From Ascochyta rabiei (lineage: Eukaryota; Ascomycota; Dothideomycetes; Pleosporales; Didymellaceae): 64,000 bases of DNA. This document shows positions 32,074 to 44,381 of this stretch, piece after piece; positions within the stretch are counted from its first letter, which is position 1, and each line of letters opens with the position of its first letter. The notes below the pieces were generated by a model. It saw only the letters and a program-made list of their open reading frames with translations, was not told the origin of the DNA and ran no database searches. The DNA lies in the NCBI RefSeq assembly GCF_004011695.2, contig NC_082405.1:2045001-2109000 (forward strand). The letters run 5' to 3'. Both the position numbers and the translations under genes were made by a program.

Positions 32074-32324
32074 GGAGCAACACAATAATAAATGGAAACT
32101 CGTCCCACTCTGAGCATCGCGGTACCCTCACTACCCTGCATCTCACTGCAGCACTCGCGGCATGCACGTTTATCAGCACCTACCTACTGCAGGCCATCGA
32201 TACTTCGTGCAGTCAGCCTACAGATAAGCAGATATCGCCTAGCACCATGCACAGATACCCGCATACACCGTACAAATACAGCACATCATCGACAGCGCAC
32301 TCCTCCTGCCCAAGACCCGCCAAC

Positions 32325-32357
32325 GCCAACGCCAACGCCAACGCCAACGCCAGCAGC
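32325..32357. repeat. AACGCC hexamer microsatellite
   Basis: About five to six tandem copies of AACGCC. Confidence 0.85.
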
Positions 32358-32584
32358 CATGGACGAAGCATCTTGCTCTAGATCCACCACGCAGACTCCA
32401 GTCCCAAACCGCGCAACGCTCGAGCGTGCGTCCGCGTCTGTACTTCGCGACTAGTGAAAAAGGGGTACATTTGCGTTTGCGTTTGTACCTACCGGTGTTC
32501 AGCTAGCCCTAATCACTAGTCCCAACACTTGGTTCCACCCTCCGTTCCGTCGTTGAACCAGACCTTGGTTTCTCAGTTACTGTG

Positions 32585-32755
32585 GGCCGAGTTGAGCCGG
32601 GCCGAGCTGAGTTGAGCCGGGCCGAGCTGAGCTGAACTGAACTGAACTGAGCTGAGCTGAGCTGAGCTGGACTGAGCTGGACTGGGCTCGGCTGGGCTCG
32701 GCTGGTACGCTGGGCTGGCATGCTGTGCTGGAATGCTGTGCTGGACCGGGGGCAG
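32585..32755. repeat. Degenerate 5-bp satellite (GAGCT / GGCTG family)
   Basis: About 170 bp of pentamers such as GAGCT, GAACT, GGACT and GGCTC, drifting from one variant to the next. A larger unit (GTTGAGCCGGGCCGAGCTGA) occurs twice at its left end. Confidence 0.75.
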
Positions 32756-33367
32756 ACTAAAACCAGCACGCCTCTGCACTTTGTCTGACAGACGCCTCGA
32801 GATGAACCCCGGGTTGCGGTAGCGCACTGTTAGGGACGGTACATTCAACCTGATCAAGTTACGCTGTGATGGATTGGTAACCAGACCTGTAAATACAGGG
32901 TGTGGGGTTTCGAGTGTAGAGTGTCTACTGACTAAGCAAACTCTCAATCAAAAGAGGGAAGCATGTGCCGTCTCATGAATCTACAACGCGCTCCATGTAG
33001 ATGGACGCAGGATTAGAGAGATCTAAACATCTAGTTCACTGTTTGCTATGCATGGCCAGCGGCGTTTATGGTGATGGTGTTGCTACCTCTACTCGTCCTA
33101 CCTACAGAAAATACGCTCAATTGCACTGCGCGCCCCAGGCCGCATCATGGATTACAAATATGCTGTATCAGAATGTTCATGTCATGGGCTCAAGTCACCT
33201 GGCAATTTCGCTCCATGTCCAGGGCCTGCCGACAGAACACCGTGTGTCTTGGTATTTCGCCGCTCTAGATGTCAAAATATCAATCTCTCTCCATTTCGCT
33301 CCACCGTGCAAACAAAGGAAACATATACAACCCCCCGATTTACAACATGTTGGGTATCAATCCTCCT

Positions 33368-35708
33368 CTAGTATGCGTAGCCGCCCTGGTTCCCCCGTTG
33401 CGGTTGCCACGGCGCGTTGTTTGGCTGTGTGTAGCCAGTCTGCTGACCGAACTCCAGGTCCGGCAGTCGGGGCTGCGGGCTGTTGGAGCGGTCGCGGTCG
33501 TCACTGAGGCTTGTGTTATGGCTCGGTGTCCTGCCGAATGTCGAAGCATCGGCAAGGAGATGACCGCGGTCTTCTTCGAATCGTCGGCCGTTGTTGTAGG
33601 CCGTGTTCTGTTCTGCGAGCGGTACCACGTCGTACCCAGCGGCGCGAGGTCCAAATGGCGACGGAAGTGAGCTGCGCTTGTACTCTTGGGGATCCATGAG
33701 CAGCGAGTTGCGAGCATCGAGAGGAGTGAGGTTGTCGAGATCGCGAGCCTTCTCTTTGTGGGTGTTAGAAAGTGCGCGTACAGGATGTAATATGTGTAAC
33801 TTACCGGCCTCCTTTCTCTTCCTACGGTGCGGGTTCTCTTTGCAGCAGACGATGATGGCGTTGACGGCGATCAAAATGGCCAGAACACCAGTCAGGAGAG
33901 CCTGCACAACGACAAGCACCATACCAGTGACAGTCTTTGTTGTCTGCGTCATGCCGAGCTCCTCTACAAAGACCAGAATGCAAACGACAGACAGCACGCG
34001 GACAACGTGAATGGTGCAGTTGATCCAGTTGCCAGACTTCAGCGAGTAGGGGCGCGCCCACAGGAGGACGCAAAGGAGAAGGGCTTCCACAATGAGCTGA
34101 CCGGCAGCCTGGGCGAGGCCGTGACCATCTGCACCCGCAATGACGCAACCACGAGCGAAAGCGTAGACGATGGCTGGTACAAAGATCCACCAGTAGCTCC
34201 TCTTGTAGTTTTCGTAGAAGATGGAGTACTTGCGCCATACTTCCTTGTCGTCGTACAGGCGGGAGTTGTCGCCCTCCATCTTCTTGAACTCGTGTGCAAT
34301 GCTCCAAATCTTCCAGGTAAAAAAAGCCAAGACAGCCGTGAAAGCGGCTAGGGTGACACCAGCAAGCGTCTTCGCAGCCCACGAGTCTCCGTTCTTGAAC
34401 TGGTAAACACAATACAAGGTCCAGATGCCGTAAAGAAGCAGGATCAAGTTGGTGATGGTCTTGGCCAGGATCCACCAGTAACGCTTGCGGAAGCTGGTCA
34501 GACGCTTGGGGAAGGTGCCAAACAAAGCCCATGTCTCGAGGATGACCTTCAGGAGGAGGATACCGACAGTGATGGCGGCGACGACAATCGCAAACCAGAG
34601 CAGAACGGTCATGAAGGTGTTGCCGTTGGGGATCTTATACTCCTCGACGTAGCCTTGGATGCCCTTGACCGCATGGACGACCTTGCTGTCACCGGTGGCC
34701 TCTTCAGTACCGTTGATGTTGGTCGACAGATCGTCACGAGCCCACAGGAGAACGTCGCTGATACCGTCAAAGCTGCGCTTGCTGACGGTCATGTTCTGGT
34801 CCACGTGCACAAGTGTGGCGTTGGACAAGAACTTGACGCTGTCGGTGGTGAGGTTGCCTCCGGTCTTCTCGCGGAAACCATCGATGGACGACTGCATGCC
34901 CTCCCAGTAGATCAGGCCTGTGCTGAATGCGAAGTTCTTGGACCAGCTGCGGTAGACACCGGGGATGTCAGCGCTCATCATACCGTTCATGGCCATGCCC
35001 TGGAACCAGAATACGACGTCGCCAAATGTTGGGCTAGAATGAGCAACACCAGCTTGGCCAGCGCTAGCCAGTGCGGACAGACCACCGACAGCCAAAGCAG
35101 CACCAGCGATACCAGCTGCAACGTACTGCACTCCTGTCGTGGAGAGCGACTTGCCGTTGCTGACTTGCGACGTGATACATGCGAGTTCCTCGTTGGAGTC
35201 TATGGACTTGAGTTCCAGCTTTGCCTGGCTGTCGATATCAGGGATGTTGAATGCGATGGTTGGGATCTGGGAGATGTAGCTCTCCGGTATGCTTTGTTCT
35301 CCTGTTGCGCCAAAAGTACCAGCGGGCACTGCCTGATGTTAGCGCTTGCTTGCGCGAATCACGGCGACCTGGACCTGGGAACCTACCTGGACATAGCTGG
35401 TCCACCTTTGTATCTGTGTCGCAAGGGTTGAATGTTTTACTGTACACTGACCTCCCGTAGGCGTTCACCTGGAGCGTCGCCATAACCTTCTGCTCCTTCG
35501 CGTTGGTACCCGACACATCGAACTTGACCTTCTTCGTTGATCGATCAAATTCAATGTCGAGCTTGTTCACTTTGATGTCCGAGTTGCCGGTCAAGCAGGA
35601 GCTGTAGCCGTTGGTCTTGAGGACATCGCCGGCAAGGACGCCCAGTGGCGCAGAGGCCAGCAGTAAGAACGGCGCGAGCATGCTCGAGTACGAGCCGTGG
35701 AACTTCAT
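33368..35708 (-). CDS. FLC/TRP-like membrane protein
   Basis: Exons complement(35387..35708, 33805..35328, 33368..33753), 743 residues. Signal peptide MKFHGSYSSMLAPFLLLASA up to LGVLAG. An ML-like lumenal domain follows (GYSSCLTGNSDIKVNKLDIEF, SKTFNPCDTDTKVDQLCPVP), then the TRP-like domain with about nine membrane segments (for example TFMTVLLWFAIVVAAITVGI, LILLLYGIWTLYCVYQ and VLVVVQALLTGVLAILIAVN) and a cytosolic Ser/Pro/Gln-rich tail. This is the fungal Flc1-3/Pkd2 family, linked to FAD or haem transport in the ER, Ca2+ handling and wall integrity. The second intron (33754-33804, GTAAGT, CTAAC, AAAG) is 51 nt and in frame, so retention would add 17 residues. The first splice uses the second of two nearby AGs, which gives the family-typical LCPVPAGTFG. 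Confidence 0.92.
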
Positions 35709-37773
35709 GGTAGCCTGCTGACGCCCGCAGGCGGTTGTCGTCGCGGGAAAGGTCCCGGTTGGCGAATGGCGAATGGCGGTGGATAGGTACGTATGCGGTG
35801 CGTGACGGTCGATGGTTGTATGCAAAGCGCGCTACAAAGAAGTACGAGGTGATTAAACAGGGTTCGGCCGCAGGATCAACCTTTGTCGTGCCTGAAGAAG
35901 CTGATACAAAGACGCTGACAGCGATGATGGAAACCGGAAACAGGAATCAAGAATCAGGAATCAGGAATCAGAAAAACCTAGAAAGATGCTGGACGATGCG
36001 GAGAGGACAAAGTGAAACGAGGGACCAACGACGTAGGAAAGCGCCGAGCAAGTGTGTGTGAGAAACTGGAGACCGCTGGACACGGGTTGGGGAGAAATGG
36101 CAGGTTTAGGGCGACCGCTGAAACCTTGGCCGTGCAGTTGGGCAGGGGCAATTGGACGGGCGTCCTGAATAAGCGGGACGCGCGGCAGGTCGCGGCGGGC
36201 CTTTGACCTTTATCGAAGGATGATAGAAGAGCGGCAAAGTTGGAGAAGGCGGATGGACTTTGTGATTGCGAGCGTGTGAATATTGCACGAGAGCGTGGGC
36301 TGAGCAAGTTGATGTGTTTTGACTGCGCTGCACTGCACAGCACTGCAACACCGCTACCAGACACGCGCTGCGCTCGCGTGCTAGCCCACGCTGACCCACG
36401 GCATGCCCTCGAGCTGAAGAATGCGACACTGCAGACCAGCCTATCAGCGACGCCTCGTCCGCTCGAGACCGTCGTGGCTCAGTTGAGCAATGGCGCGAGA
36501 CACATGCGCCAAGTCGCCAGTCCCGTGTCCCACAAAGAGCTGCTCTTTGAGTCTTGACACAAAGGACTTGTTCAGCTTCAGCTCCAGCTCCAGCTCCCAC
36601 ATTGCCATCTCCTTCCACACCAACAGGAACCCTTCACCCGTCGCTTGTCCACCCTTCGTCAGGCCCCTCGAGCTTTGTGAAAGGAGAAGCAATACCGCCC
36701 CTGGCTCACTGTGCACTCGCTAAGGCAAAAGCCCGCTTATCGACGCTTCTTCGGTCGCATCTTGTGGCTGTGCGGAACTAAAATAGATCTTGGCTGTCAA
36801 CAAGACTTTTTCGACTGCACACTCCGCAATGCTTTGTCGGCCGTGACGCGTGATGGCATGCAAGGCCTGAATTAGTTCTGGGAATATGTCATGGGGGGCG
36901 AAGATCCTTAGACGACGTCGTGATGGCGCATGTTTGTTTGCAATACGAGCTGTGGGCAGGTCTGACAGGCGCTTTGTCCTTCCAACCAGACTCCTACTCT
37001 CTCCTGTACCCGTTGCTAGTCAGCCAGCATCGCACACATGACGGCCGATGCTAGAGGTAGAGAGGGGTGCATCTTCACTCGTCCAGCGACTATCTTCTCT
37101 GCCGTACTCTTGCCTCAGCCGGCAGCGACGGTACTCTGCGACACTGCGCGTATGCACTTGTCGCACCCACAAACCCTTCCCCCAACATATACAAAGGACG
37201 CTGCGAACCGCGGATCTAATCTTTCCACGGGCGCTGGTGCTGTTCTGGACGTCTCACGACTTTTTCTGAATCCTCACGAGGCTCTCCCCCATCCATCCAC
37301 TCGCAGAAATCCGAACGTCTACATCCACCCAGCCTTCCTCGACATGACACATCGCCGCCCTTCGGTATACCGATACAACCAACCAAAAAAAAGAAAAAAC
37401 TCCCCTCAATCTCGTACAATCCCCACATCCCTCCTTCAAGCTACCCCTGGAGTTCGTTTGATGACCTTCATCTCTCCACGGCCCATGCAGTCCAGGATGC
37501 GTTACCGAGCCAACAACGGCTTCGTAGTGGGTCGTGTGGATACCGCTCCGCCCCAGCTTCATTACCATTCACACTACCAAGAAGACCACTCACTATAAGA
37601 TAGAAAGCAGTTTGTGCTCTAGCATGTAGTTTTGATTTCTATTCAAGTACCTCTATACACTAATAAGATATGTGCCTACCGATTACCCAACACCTCATAA
37701 ACAGTCGTCATTCATCTAACGATATACAAGAACACACCCCACCGTCGTCATTACACATGCATCATGTGTCCTT
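35709..37773. other. Intergenic
   Basis: Two kb with no supported gene. An ATG frame at 37038-37598 (186 codons) lacks similarity, and its composition does not look coding. Left part: FLC promoter with short GAATCAG repeats near 35946-35970. Confidence 0.5.
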
Positions 37774-40700
37774 TCACATGTACTCTCTTCCCTGCTCCTC
37801 GTTTTGGCTAGCATCTCCCTCGTCCCCACAGTCGAGGACGTCTTCCCACTCATCTTCGTCGGCGCCGTTTGTCGCTACGCGATTGTGATAGTCACGTGAC
37901 TTCATATCCCACGGATACCGCGCAGGGGCATCAGCCCCGTGCAGGGCATTGTTGCGGTAATCGTTGAAGTAGTTGCGCCAACCAGAGCTAGGATCGTCGG
38001 CGTAAGGGTTCCGGTACTGATCCTGGTCTGCTTGTTGAGGGGCAGTAAAATCGCCGTCGGTGGGCGCGTAATCAGCCCATTCGAATGAGGGATCGTTCGA
38101 GTAAGGAGAGTCGGCGGATTGGTCTTGACTAGCCACCTCGGCAGGTGCGGGCACGCGTGCCGGTGCTGGTGCAGTGAGATCTACAGCGTGTGCTACTCCT
38201 TGTTGAGGCTGCTGCTGCTGGGGTGGCGCTTGAGGTTGTTGCCCAGGGACCTGCTGGGGCTCTTCTTGCTGTGGTTCTTCCTGAGTGGGCTGTGGTGGGA
38301 TAGGCTCTTCCTGTGGAGCATCCTGTGGCTGAGGTTCGCCATCAACAGGTTCTTCCGGTTGATAGGGCTGCTGTGGAGGCTCCTGCTGTTGCGGAGGGTA
38401 CTGCAGTGTTAGGCCCGGTTCTGCGACCGCAGAGCCGACATTCAACATCGCTGCCGAGTATGCAAGGTACCAAGTACGGCTTGCACCGCCATCGAGTGAG
38501 CCGTAGTCAAAATTTGGACTAGCAAAGTAGTTATAACTTGTTTGTGGGTCGATGAGTGCAAGGTTGGCGTAGAGTATGCCTCGCCAGCCGCCAGGGATTT
38601 GGTCAACGCGGCCGTTGCTAAAGAAAGTATTCCACTCTTCGGTGACAAAGTCCTTGGGCCGTGTGTATGCGGAGCTGGGGTTCAGTGGGATCATGTGAAT
38701 GCCTTGAATGTATTCGATGTTACTACCAAAGTATGTTGTGTGGTCGACTTTATTCTCGAAGAGGATGCCAGTGACTTTGTTGTGCAGGAACGACGGAGGT
38801 TGGTTCTTGTTGTCGGATTTCAGCAAAAAGTAGTTGCGAACACTGCGGGCTTGCACTGCAAGTTGCAAGTTGCCACGAGCCTCCATGTTGGCATCTCCAG
38901 AGATCTTCCCCCACATCTTCAGGGCGAAGGTTGCGAAAGTGTCTTCGGATGTGGACTCTTGATCTTTACCATCACCAGACTCGAAGAGACCCTTGGCCCA
39001 AGAGTGCCCATGGAACCAGTCGAAGGAGCGTGAGAAGGGGAAGTACCCGTCGGTTACTGGGTTGGCGTAATCGCGAACAAGCGTATTCACCCACTGCCTG
39101 TTGATGCCTTGATCAAGCCACGCGGGCTCTAGGTGGCCAATGACTGCTGCTGTGTAGACGAAGTATCCATAGTGAAAATGATGGTCGTTGTAAAGCGTGT
39201 TTCCAAAGTCAAGACCGGGGTCCTTCGTAGGTGATCTGTACGTCGCACCAGAGACTACGCCCTTCCAGACAGTGTCGTATACTAGCGGTTCAGGCTGAGT
39301 ATTGTTGGCAAAGACGTTAAACGCGTCTTTGAGCTTTTCAAGACCGGCTGCAGCAAGATTACTGTTTCCAGCCATGGTCTGCATTGTATAGACGATACCA
39401 GCAAACTTTGCAAGGCCCTTACCAGAGTAGTACATGCTGTTCAAGCTGGTCTGTGCGATGAAGTCCTGCCTCAGCTCAGTGGTGCCTGCAGTGTTGAGGA
39501 GCTGGAGTGCCGATGCACCCACGTTGATGTTGCCCGTACCGCCCTGAGCACCATTCGCAGCCTTAGCCCAGGGTGCGAATCCAATAGTGGTAGGTAGGTC
39601 CGGCTCGATCATGGTAAATCTATCGGCCTGGACTGCGGTAGCTGCGCCTTTTGTTGTAGTGATGAGCTGGATACCGGTCATCGCACCGCGCGTCTCTTGG
39701 TCAAACGACTCGACGTGATGCGGTAAAGCATACATGACCAATGGTTGACTCAGCACACCCCCCTTGGTCCAGGACAGCGTGTAGCTGCCTGAGGGACCGT
39801 TGACAGCGCCCGAGATAGTCGCGTTGATCGCGTATGAGCCTGCACTGCCATCAAACGTACGCTCGCCATCTTGACCGCTGGGGTTTTTGGTGACTTGTAT
39901 CAAGCCAGTAAAAGAATCTGGACCACGAATGGAGCCGCCTCCTACCAAAGTCAAAGGTGGAACTCCATCAGCAGCAAGCGGCGTGACATAGATGAGCCAC
40001 TGTGAGCCATCCTCCAGCTGGGTGTTATACTTAAAGGTGACACTGTTCACCTGGCCAGCATACTTGAGGCTGCGGAAGAAGACACCACTGCTGATCATAG
40101 GCTGACAGTTATCGTAGACGGATGTGATAAAACCCATTCCTTGAACAACAGGCACAGACATGACGACCCGAGATCCGGCAGACGGGGCGAAGTTAGCGTA
40201 GACTGAGAATGCCTTTAGGTTTTCGATCGTCATAGCGGTTCCCGCTTGGAGTTCAGCTGCTGACAACGCCATTTGTTGTATGCCGATCGGCGAGATGAAG
40301 TACTGTGGATTGTTCGTATCAGGTCCAAAAGCGAACTGACTGCGCTCTGTGTGACTGATGGCCATGCCATATGACCCTCCTCGACCCTTTGCCCACGACA
40401 AAGAGTAGGGATGTGTCCATACAGGCGACTGCTGACTGCCCAGGAAGAAGTTGGCATAGAACTTGTTTGTCTGGATGGGTACATTGCCATCGACAATATT
40501 TTGCTTTTGGACAACATGGTCGTTCCGAAATGGTATCGATGGTGCAGGCACTCCTGTTGCCAGAGGCACGAAGATGTCTGCAGAGGGCAGGCCAGCTGGG
40601 GAGGTAGGACCCGGCACAAGCGGCGTCTCCTCAGGACACAGAGGTTCAAACGTCGCAGTGATCCCGGGTAGGTTTGCGGGGTCTTTTGTAATCCCTCCTC

Positions 40701-40980
40701 CTGTAGGAAGAGCTGTGAGGATACTCTGCACAGTAGTTAGCATTGGCATTTACAAGGAGGAGGATGGCATAGGTACTCCTGTGAGAGATGGACGTGTCGT
40801 CAAAGTAGCGGTCTGCAGCGACTCAATAGCTGTACTGTAGCTGGTGGTAGCATCGAGATTTGTAGAGATTGTGATAGCACGTTCGTCAGGTATCTCGGGC
40901 TGTCTATTAATGTCGTTTGCGGGAAGGCTGTAAACGAGTGAAAACTGGCTAACCGCCAGTAGCAAAGACAGCTTTGCCAT
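37774..40980 (-). CDS. GH81 endo-beta-1,3-glucanase with long acidic Q/P-rich tail
   Basis: Best model complement(40777..40980, 37774..40725), 1,051 residues. The first exon supplies the signal peptide MAKLSLLLAVSQFSLVYSLP; a 51-nt intron with GTACCT, GCTAAC and CAG joins in phase 0. The GH81 domain shows IQTNKFYANFFLGSQQSPVW, THPYSLSWAKG, HFHYGYFVYTAAVIGHLEPAW, the catalytic stretch DGYFPFSRSFDWFHGHSWA with ESGDGKDQESTSE just after, and IQGIHMIPLNPSSAYTRP. It cleaves beta-1,3-glucan in the wall, for example during septum dissolution, autolysis or sporulation. After about residue 840 a 212-residue tail follows: Q/P/E-rich, then two related blocks (PYSNDPSFEWADY and PYADDPSSGWRNY) and an acidic end. 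Most GH81 proteins I know stop soon after the domain. Confidence 0.9.
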
Positions 40981-42589
40981 CTTCTAGGATGAATGTGTGA
41001 CTGTCGAGAGACAAGGTCTCAAATGTTCGAGAGAGATTGAAGGCGGAAATGAGTCTGTTATGGTGTTGATGGCGGAATGAACCGAGGAATGGAGTTGCTG
41101 TGGGGAAAACGCAATGCCGCGAACACTCGACCTATATACCTACCCAAGGAGTTGGTTTCTCAAACAACGCGCGAGAGGTTCCTGTGAAAAGCACCGTTGA
41201 CTCTCTCATCTGGCAGGTCCGCCCGAGAGGTGAGACATCGAGTTCATGCGTGATGGCTGGAGGGTCGTCGACAACGCCCACGTCACCTGAAATGATGGAT
41301 GAGATGCAGGTACATTTGCGACAGGTCGCACAAGTCGCTTCCAGTATCTAGGTACGTATTACCCTGGTCCCAGAATCCGCTTTTTGGGAGCAGCTAAAGA
41401 GGTGCCACGGTGCGTCGTGGGCGGTACGGGCCGTCTGAAATTGGCTGCTCAACCGCACCACAAGAAGACGTTGGCACGAACACGCAAACCCTCAAAGGAG
41501 GTTGAAGAAGTCGACTTGAGTAGGCGCATTCAAAGTCGCGTTGGAGGGCGTCTTGTAGCCTCCGCGGGCGCTCGTCTGCAGAACCTGTGGCTTCAAGTTC
41601 ACCTGACTTTGGTAGGTGTCGCTGCGACTCATGTGGTCTGGCTTGTTCGCACATAGTAACAGCAAAGATGCTGTGACAACCGAATCAGTCTGTGAGGATT
41701 CTGCAGTGGCCTAGGGTCCAGGTGTTCCCGGCGGTCACGTCTTCATAGTCGGTCTTGCGCGTTCTGCTTTATAGTCATGTTAGCCGGCTCAGGTGCGCGC
41801 TGTTGACGTAAGCTCTTTGGCTCTTGCAGTAGCAAGCCTAGTGTCCCCTAGTCGCGGGTTTAAAGATGTTGGGTGGGCCCTTCGAATGATGCAGAGCATC
41901 GTGTGTGTGCAGCTACCATTGTAGCGGGGTAAGTCGAGCAGTGCGACCGGTGGTTTCACGAGCAGCACGAACGGCAGGGCTCAGAGCCGTACAGCCAGGT
42001 GAGAGAGCAACGAGAAGGGCTGTTGAGTGTCTGCCTTGCTCCGATCTGCGCTGTGCAGACGATGGCTTTGGAGCCGCTGGTGTGTCTGAGGCTGTGTTCA
42101 AGCGGTGCTAGGGAACGCATAGCTTGTGCGCGAGACCTTCGGCTGCCGGCAGTGTCGCTGGTTCCCATAACCAGATCTGGAGACCACTGAGACATGCCGT
42201 TCTGGGTCTGACGGGCACTGCCGTACAACAAGCGCGCGTGACGATGAGGTACACGTCAGAGACCTGGGCGCGCCGTTGCAGGATAGAGGTCGATGCTGGA
42301 GGGAGGGGTCAGCGCATGCGTTCCTCCAGATGCTTCTTGCGCGCACAGCGACGAACAGCAGAGATGTCGAGTAGCTGGAGCGAGGGGGCATCCATCCATC
42401 TTGTCCATGTGATCAGAGGAGCACAGCCAGTGCGACTGTGGCGGTGACGTCACCACGCACATGTCCGGACACGCAACAGCGACCCTCTGCTGGCGTGCAG
42501 CCTCGCTCCGAGCGATTGCATGCAGCACTGCCAGACAGCTGCCCCCTCGCCCTATTCCAGTGTCCTCGCACATCCGCTTCGACTCCGTC
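40981..42589. other. Intergenic; divergent promoters of GH81 and WW genes
   Basis: 1.6 kb with no supported gene. TATATA at about 41133-41138 lies 150 bp upstream of the GH81 start on the minus strand and could be its TATA box. Confidence 0.5.
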
Positions 42590-43514
42590 ATGTCGGGCAC
42601 ACAGCATCCACACGAGCCTCCGCCGTCCTACGAAGCAGCCACGGGCCCGTCATCGTCTTCAGAGCCCACGCCAGGCCTATCTCGTGTCTCCACGGACGGA
42701 CCGGGCGCGCGCACAGAGCGCAATGGCATTCCCATGGAGCGACGGCGTTCCATGGAGGACGAGCTGCGCGAGCTCCCTCCCGGCTGGGTGCGCACCTTCG
42801 ACCCCGAGTCGCACCACCAGTTCTTCGTCGACACCACGGCAGACCCGCCAAGATCGATATGGACGCATCCGTACGACGACGAGCAGTTCCTCAGCACGCT
42901 GAGCCCCGAGGAGCGCAAGAAGCACAGCCGCATGAAGAGAACCGTCACCTTGCAGGACCTGGCTGCCGAGGACTCGGACGACGACGACGCCCATGCACCA
43001 CGCGCCGCGCGTGGCAAGAGCGCCGAGCCAGAACTCAAGGGCTTCCACAAGTTCTCCCGCAAGCTCAAGGACAAGGTCACCGGGTCCACGCACACGGAGC
43101 GCGAACAGCAACGCGTCCGCCGCGCAGAGCAGGAGCGTCAAGCCTACCAGGCACATCTGCGTGCACGGCAAGCCCTCATCCGCGCCATGGAGACGGGCGA
43201 GCCCCAGTTCCTGTGCAAAGATCACCAAGGCAAAGACGTCTACGTCACGCCGCCCAACGGGTATGCGCCGCGGGGAGCATACGGCTACAACCCGTACGGC
43301 AACCCCTATGCTAGAGGAGCCTACGCCAACCCCAACGTGCGGTACATGCGACCAGCGCAGCCGTACGGCAGACCTTACGGCTACGGATACGGTAAGTCAC
43401 TTCACCTTGCTTGACTGTGCTGAGACAACGCTGACACGACCAGGCGGCGGTGCTGGACTGCCCATTGCTGCGGGCTTCCTTGGAGGTGCTCTTCTCGGCG
43501 GCGCGCTGTTCTAA
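42590..43514 (+). CDS. WW-domain protein with Gly/Tyr-rich C-terminus
   Basis: Exons 42590..43391 and 43444..43514; the 52-nt intron has GTAAGT and CCAG. The product is 290 residues from ATG 42590. The N-terminus has PPPSYEAATG, a PPxY motif. The WW domain is LPPGWVRTFDPESHHQFFVD followed by PPRSIWTHP (first Trp and second Trp present), about residues 60-95. A basic, coiled middle follows (FHKFSRKLKDKVTG, EREQQRVRRAEQERQAYQAH), then a Tyr/Gly/Pro-rich stretch (YGYNPYGNPYARGAY) and a Gly-rich hydrophobic end (GLPIAAGFLGGALLGGALF). WW domains bind PPxY ligands, so self-interaction is conceivable. The precise function is unknown; similar WW proteins occur in other filamentous ascomycetes. Confidence 0.85.
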
Positions 43515-43826
43515 ACAGCATGGTAGTGTATCGCGGAGGCAGAGTTGGAGAGGCATACGCGCCCAAGGCTTGCATTCGTGAGTCCGCGCGCGACACACGA
43601 AATAGCCCATAACGATGATCAAATTAATGAGATACCATTACGTGTTGAAGTTCAGCTCCACTTGCATGTGAAGACGCAAAGGTTGGACCCACATCGCTGC
43701 AACGCACGAATCATCGGAACAACTAAACGCCGGGTCTAGCGCGCACTTCGAAATTCGCTTCGACATGGTAAAACTTGCGGATTCGCAGCGTCCGTTGTTC
43801 ACGATACTAACTCAACAGCCGTCAAC
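43515..43826. other. Short intergenic region before uL15
   Basis: 312 bp holding the WW gene 3' end and the ribosomal protein promoter. No separate element recognised. Confidence 0.5.
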
Positions 43827-44381
43827 ATGCCCACCAGGTCAGCACAACCGCGCACAACCGCCAACGACTCCCTCTAACATGTCTTCAGATTGAGCAACAC
43901 CCGCAAGCACCGCGGTCACGTTTCCGCCGGTCACGGACGTGTCGGAAAGCACAGGAAGCATCCCGGTGGTCGTGGTATGGCCGGTGGTCAGCACCACCAC
44001 AGGACCAACATCGACAAGTACCATCCTGGTTACTTCGGAAAGGTTGGTATGAGGTACTGTAAGTAGCGCGCCGCTGGTCCAGCCTCGTCACTCGATTGTC
44101 TAACACGCGCGCCAGTCCACAAGCAGCAGAACCACTTCTGGAAGCCCGTCATCAACCTCGACAAGCTGTGGTCCCTCGTCCCCGCTGAGAAGCGTGAGGA
44201 GTACCTCGCCAAGAAGTCGGACAAGGCTCCCGTCCTCGACCTCCTCTCCTTCGGCTACTCCAAGGTCCTCGGCAAGGGCCGCCTCCCCGAGGTCCCCATC
44301 ATCGTCCGCGCCCGCTACTTCTCCGCCGAGGCCGAGAAGAAGATCAAGGAGGCCGGCGGTGTTGTCCAGCTCGTCGCATAA
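43827..44381 (+). CDS. rpl28: 60S ribosomal protein uL15 (L28/L27a)
   Basis: Exons 43827..43837, 43889..44058 and 44116..44381, giving 148 residues. The first exon holds only MPT and two bases of Arg, a layout common in fungal ribosomal protein genes. The product reads [20 protein letters not shown], then [38 protein letters not shown] and the end [16 protein letters not shown]. uL15 sits in the large subunit near the peptidyl-transferase region and is the site of cycloheximide-resistance changes in some yeasts. The protein is full length. Confidence 0.97.

Larger units (their letters stand above)
31362..33367. other. Intergenic, simple-repeat rich
   Basis: Two kb without a supported gene. 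Contains GTGTGC (32038-32073) and AACGCC (about 32325-32357) hexamer runs and a degenerate GAGCT/GGCTG pentamer satellite (32585-32755). Confidence 0.6.

Noticed and set aside
37038..37598. 186-codon plus-strand ORF
   Set aside because: No recognisable domain, no intron signals, composition like the surrounding spacer.
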